Below are positions 22,113-22,389 of a stretch of DNA of 22,389 nt, one piece after another; within the stretch, counting starts at the first letter, position 1; every line of letters starts with the position of its first letter. The stretch comes from JAWLCQ01 sp041687095 (lineage in GTDB: Bacteria; Planctomycetota; Phycisphaerae; SM23-33), in the NCBI GenBank assembly GCA_041687095.1, contig JAWLCQ010000068.1, positions 1-22,389 of the forward strand, in the 5' to 3' direction. A program made the position numbers and the translations under genes. The notes beneath the pieces were generated by a model. The model did not search any database. It saw only the letters and a program-made list of their open reading frames with translations, and had not been told where the DNA came from.

Positions 22113-22268
22113 CACTACAACGAAGCTTGGTTGACTGGTTAACTGGTGGATTGGCAATGGCTTGAAGCCAGGTGAGCCTCTCCGGAGTCCCCAGGCGGGC
22201 AGCCCACGCAAACTGCTGTCCCAGTCACCAGTTAACCAGTCAACCAGTTAACATCTTTCGCTGTAGTG
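22113..22268. mobile_element. 156-bp MITE-like element, copy B, 4-bp target duplication TTAA
   Basis: Its length and layout are the same as copy A at 10501-10656. The terminal repeats are CACTACAACGAA and TTCGCTGTAGTG (one mismatch). TTAA flanks both ends (22109-22112 and 22269-22272). The internal segment AGGCGGGCAGCCCACGCAAA is nearly identical to copy A. No coding capacity. It lies just after the octamer tract derived from the same family. Confidence 0.88.
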
Positions 22269-22336
22269 TTAAGCTGTTGTCAATTAACCAGTTATTGAGC
22301 GTCACTTTAATAATGTCGCAATCAGGGTGCGCCCAT

Positions 22337-22389
22337 ATGATGGCTCATGAGACAAGCTGGTTCACCAGAGTCCTGGGCGATCACTCGAT
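22337..22389 (+). CDS. Probable start of a gene running off the window
   Basis: Tandem ATGs at 22337 and 22340 follow AGGGTG at 8 nt spacing. The first 17 codons (MMAHETSWFTRVLGDHS) are open to the edge. The upstream sequence (22273-22336) is AT-richer and could hold a promoter. The peptide is too short for assignment; a transmembrane ATP-synthase-type subunit is one idea, but I cannot support it. Confidence 0.4.
   Translation, partial: MMAHETSWFTRVLGDHS

Noticed and set aside
21996..22268. Repeats resembling a CRISPR array
   Set aside because: The octamers are contiguous with no unique spacers, and the rest is an inverted-repeat element; no cas genes.

Overview
This is a very GC-rich bacterial chromosomal window. 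It holds 14 complete protein genes or confident partials, one RNase P RNA gene, and an unusually dense set of non-coding repeats. The gene content points to a planctomycete-like or other PVC/Hydrogenedentes/Armatimonadota-type bacterium: several uroporphyrinogen-decarboxylase (URO-D) fold proteins, an iduronate-2-sulfatase-like enzyme, an orphan multi-PAS kinase, an ECF sigma/anti-sigma pair, a REP-associated transposase and many palindromic intergenic repeats. This placement is inference; no marker here fixes the phylum.

Left part (1-4430). Three exported proteins are encoded leftward: two CsgG/FlgO-like paralogues on either side of a secreted protein of unknown function. The gaps between them carry repeats, including an 18-bp tandem, a 47-bp duplication and a palindromic element. 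A 215-bp non-autonomous transposon-like element with 14-bp terminal inverted repeats and 8-bp target duplications follows. Next comes an ECF sigma factor overlapping its anti-sigma factor (4429-5843).

Middle (5844-13144). A gene-free repeat island (about 6283-6862) and a row of small hairpins precede a leftward cluster: two overlapping URO-D-family genes and a small membrane protein. A third URO-D-family gene overlaps a magnesium transporter gene (mgtE) by ATGA. Only one of the three URO-D proteins keeps the complete His-x-Cys...Cys metal site of corrinoid methyltransferases. A 156-bp mobile element separates the two sub-clusters.

Right part (13145-22389). rnpB has a recognisable promoter element and terminator. 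It is followed by a second copy of the 215-bp element family, an orphan three-PAS histidine kinase, and a second gene-free island (16610-17269). Then come a glycine-rich RRM RNA-binding protein with a long leader, a REP-associated tyrosine transposase with a perfect inverted REP pair, the sulfatase and a divergent parvulin-type prolyl isomerase. The window ends with a solo arm and a full second copy of the 156-bp element, and probably the first codons of another gene.

The most notable signal is the repeat ecology. Two families of short inverted-repeat elements have visible target-site duplications. Two large hairpin islands are bracketed by the same conserved inverted motif. An octamer tract has expanded from one arm of an element. 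Because GC is high, long open frames occur antisense to nearly every gene; these were treated as artefacts.
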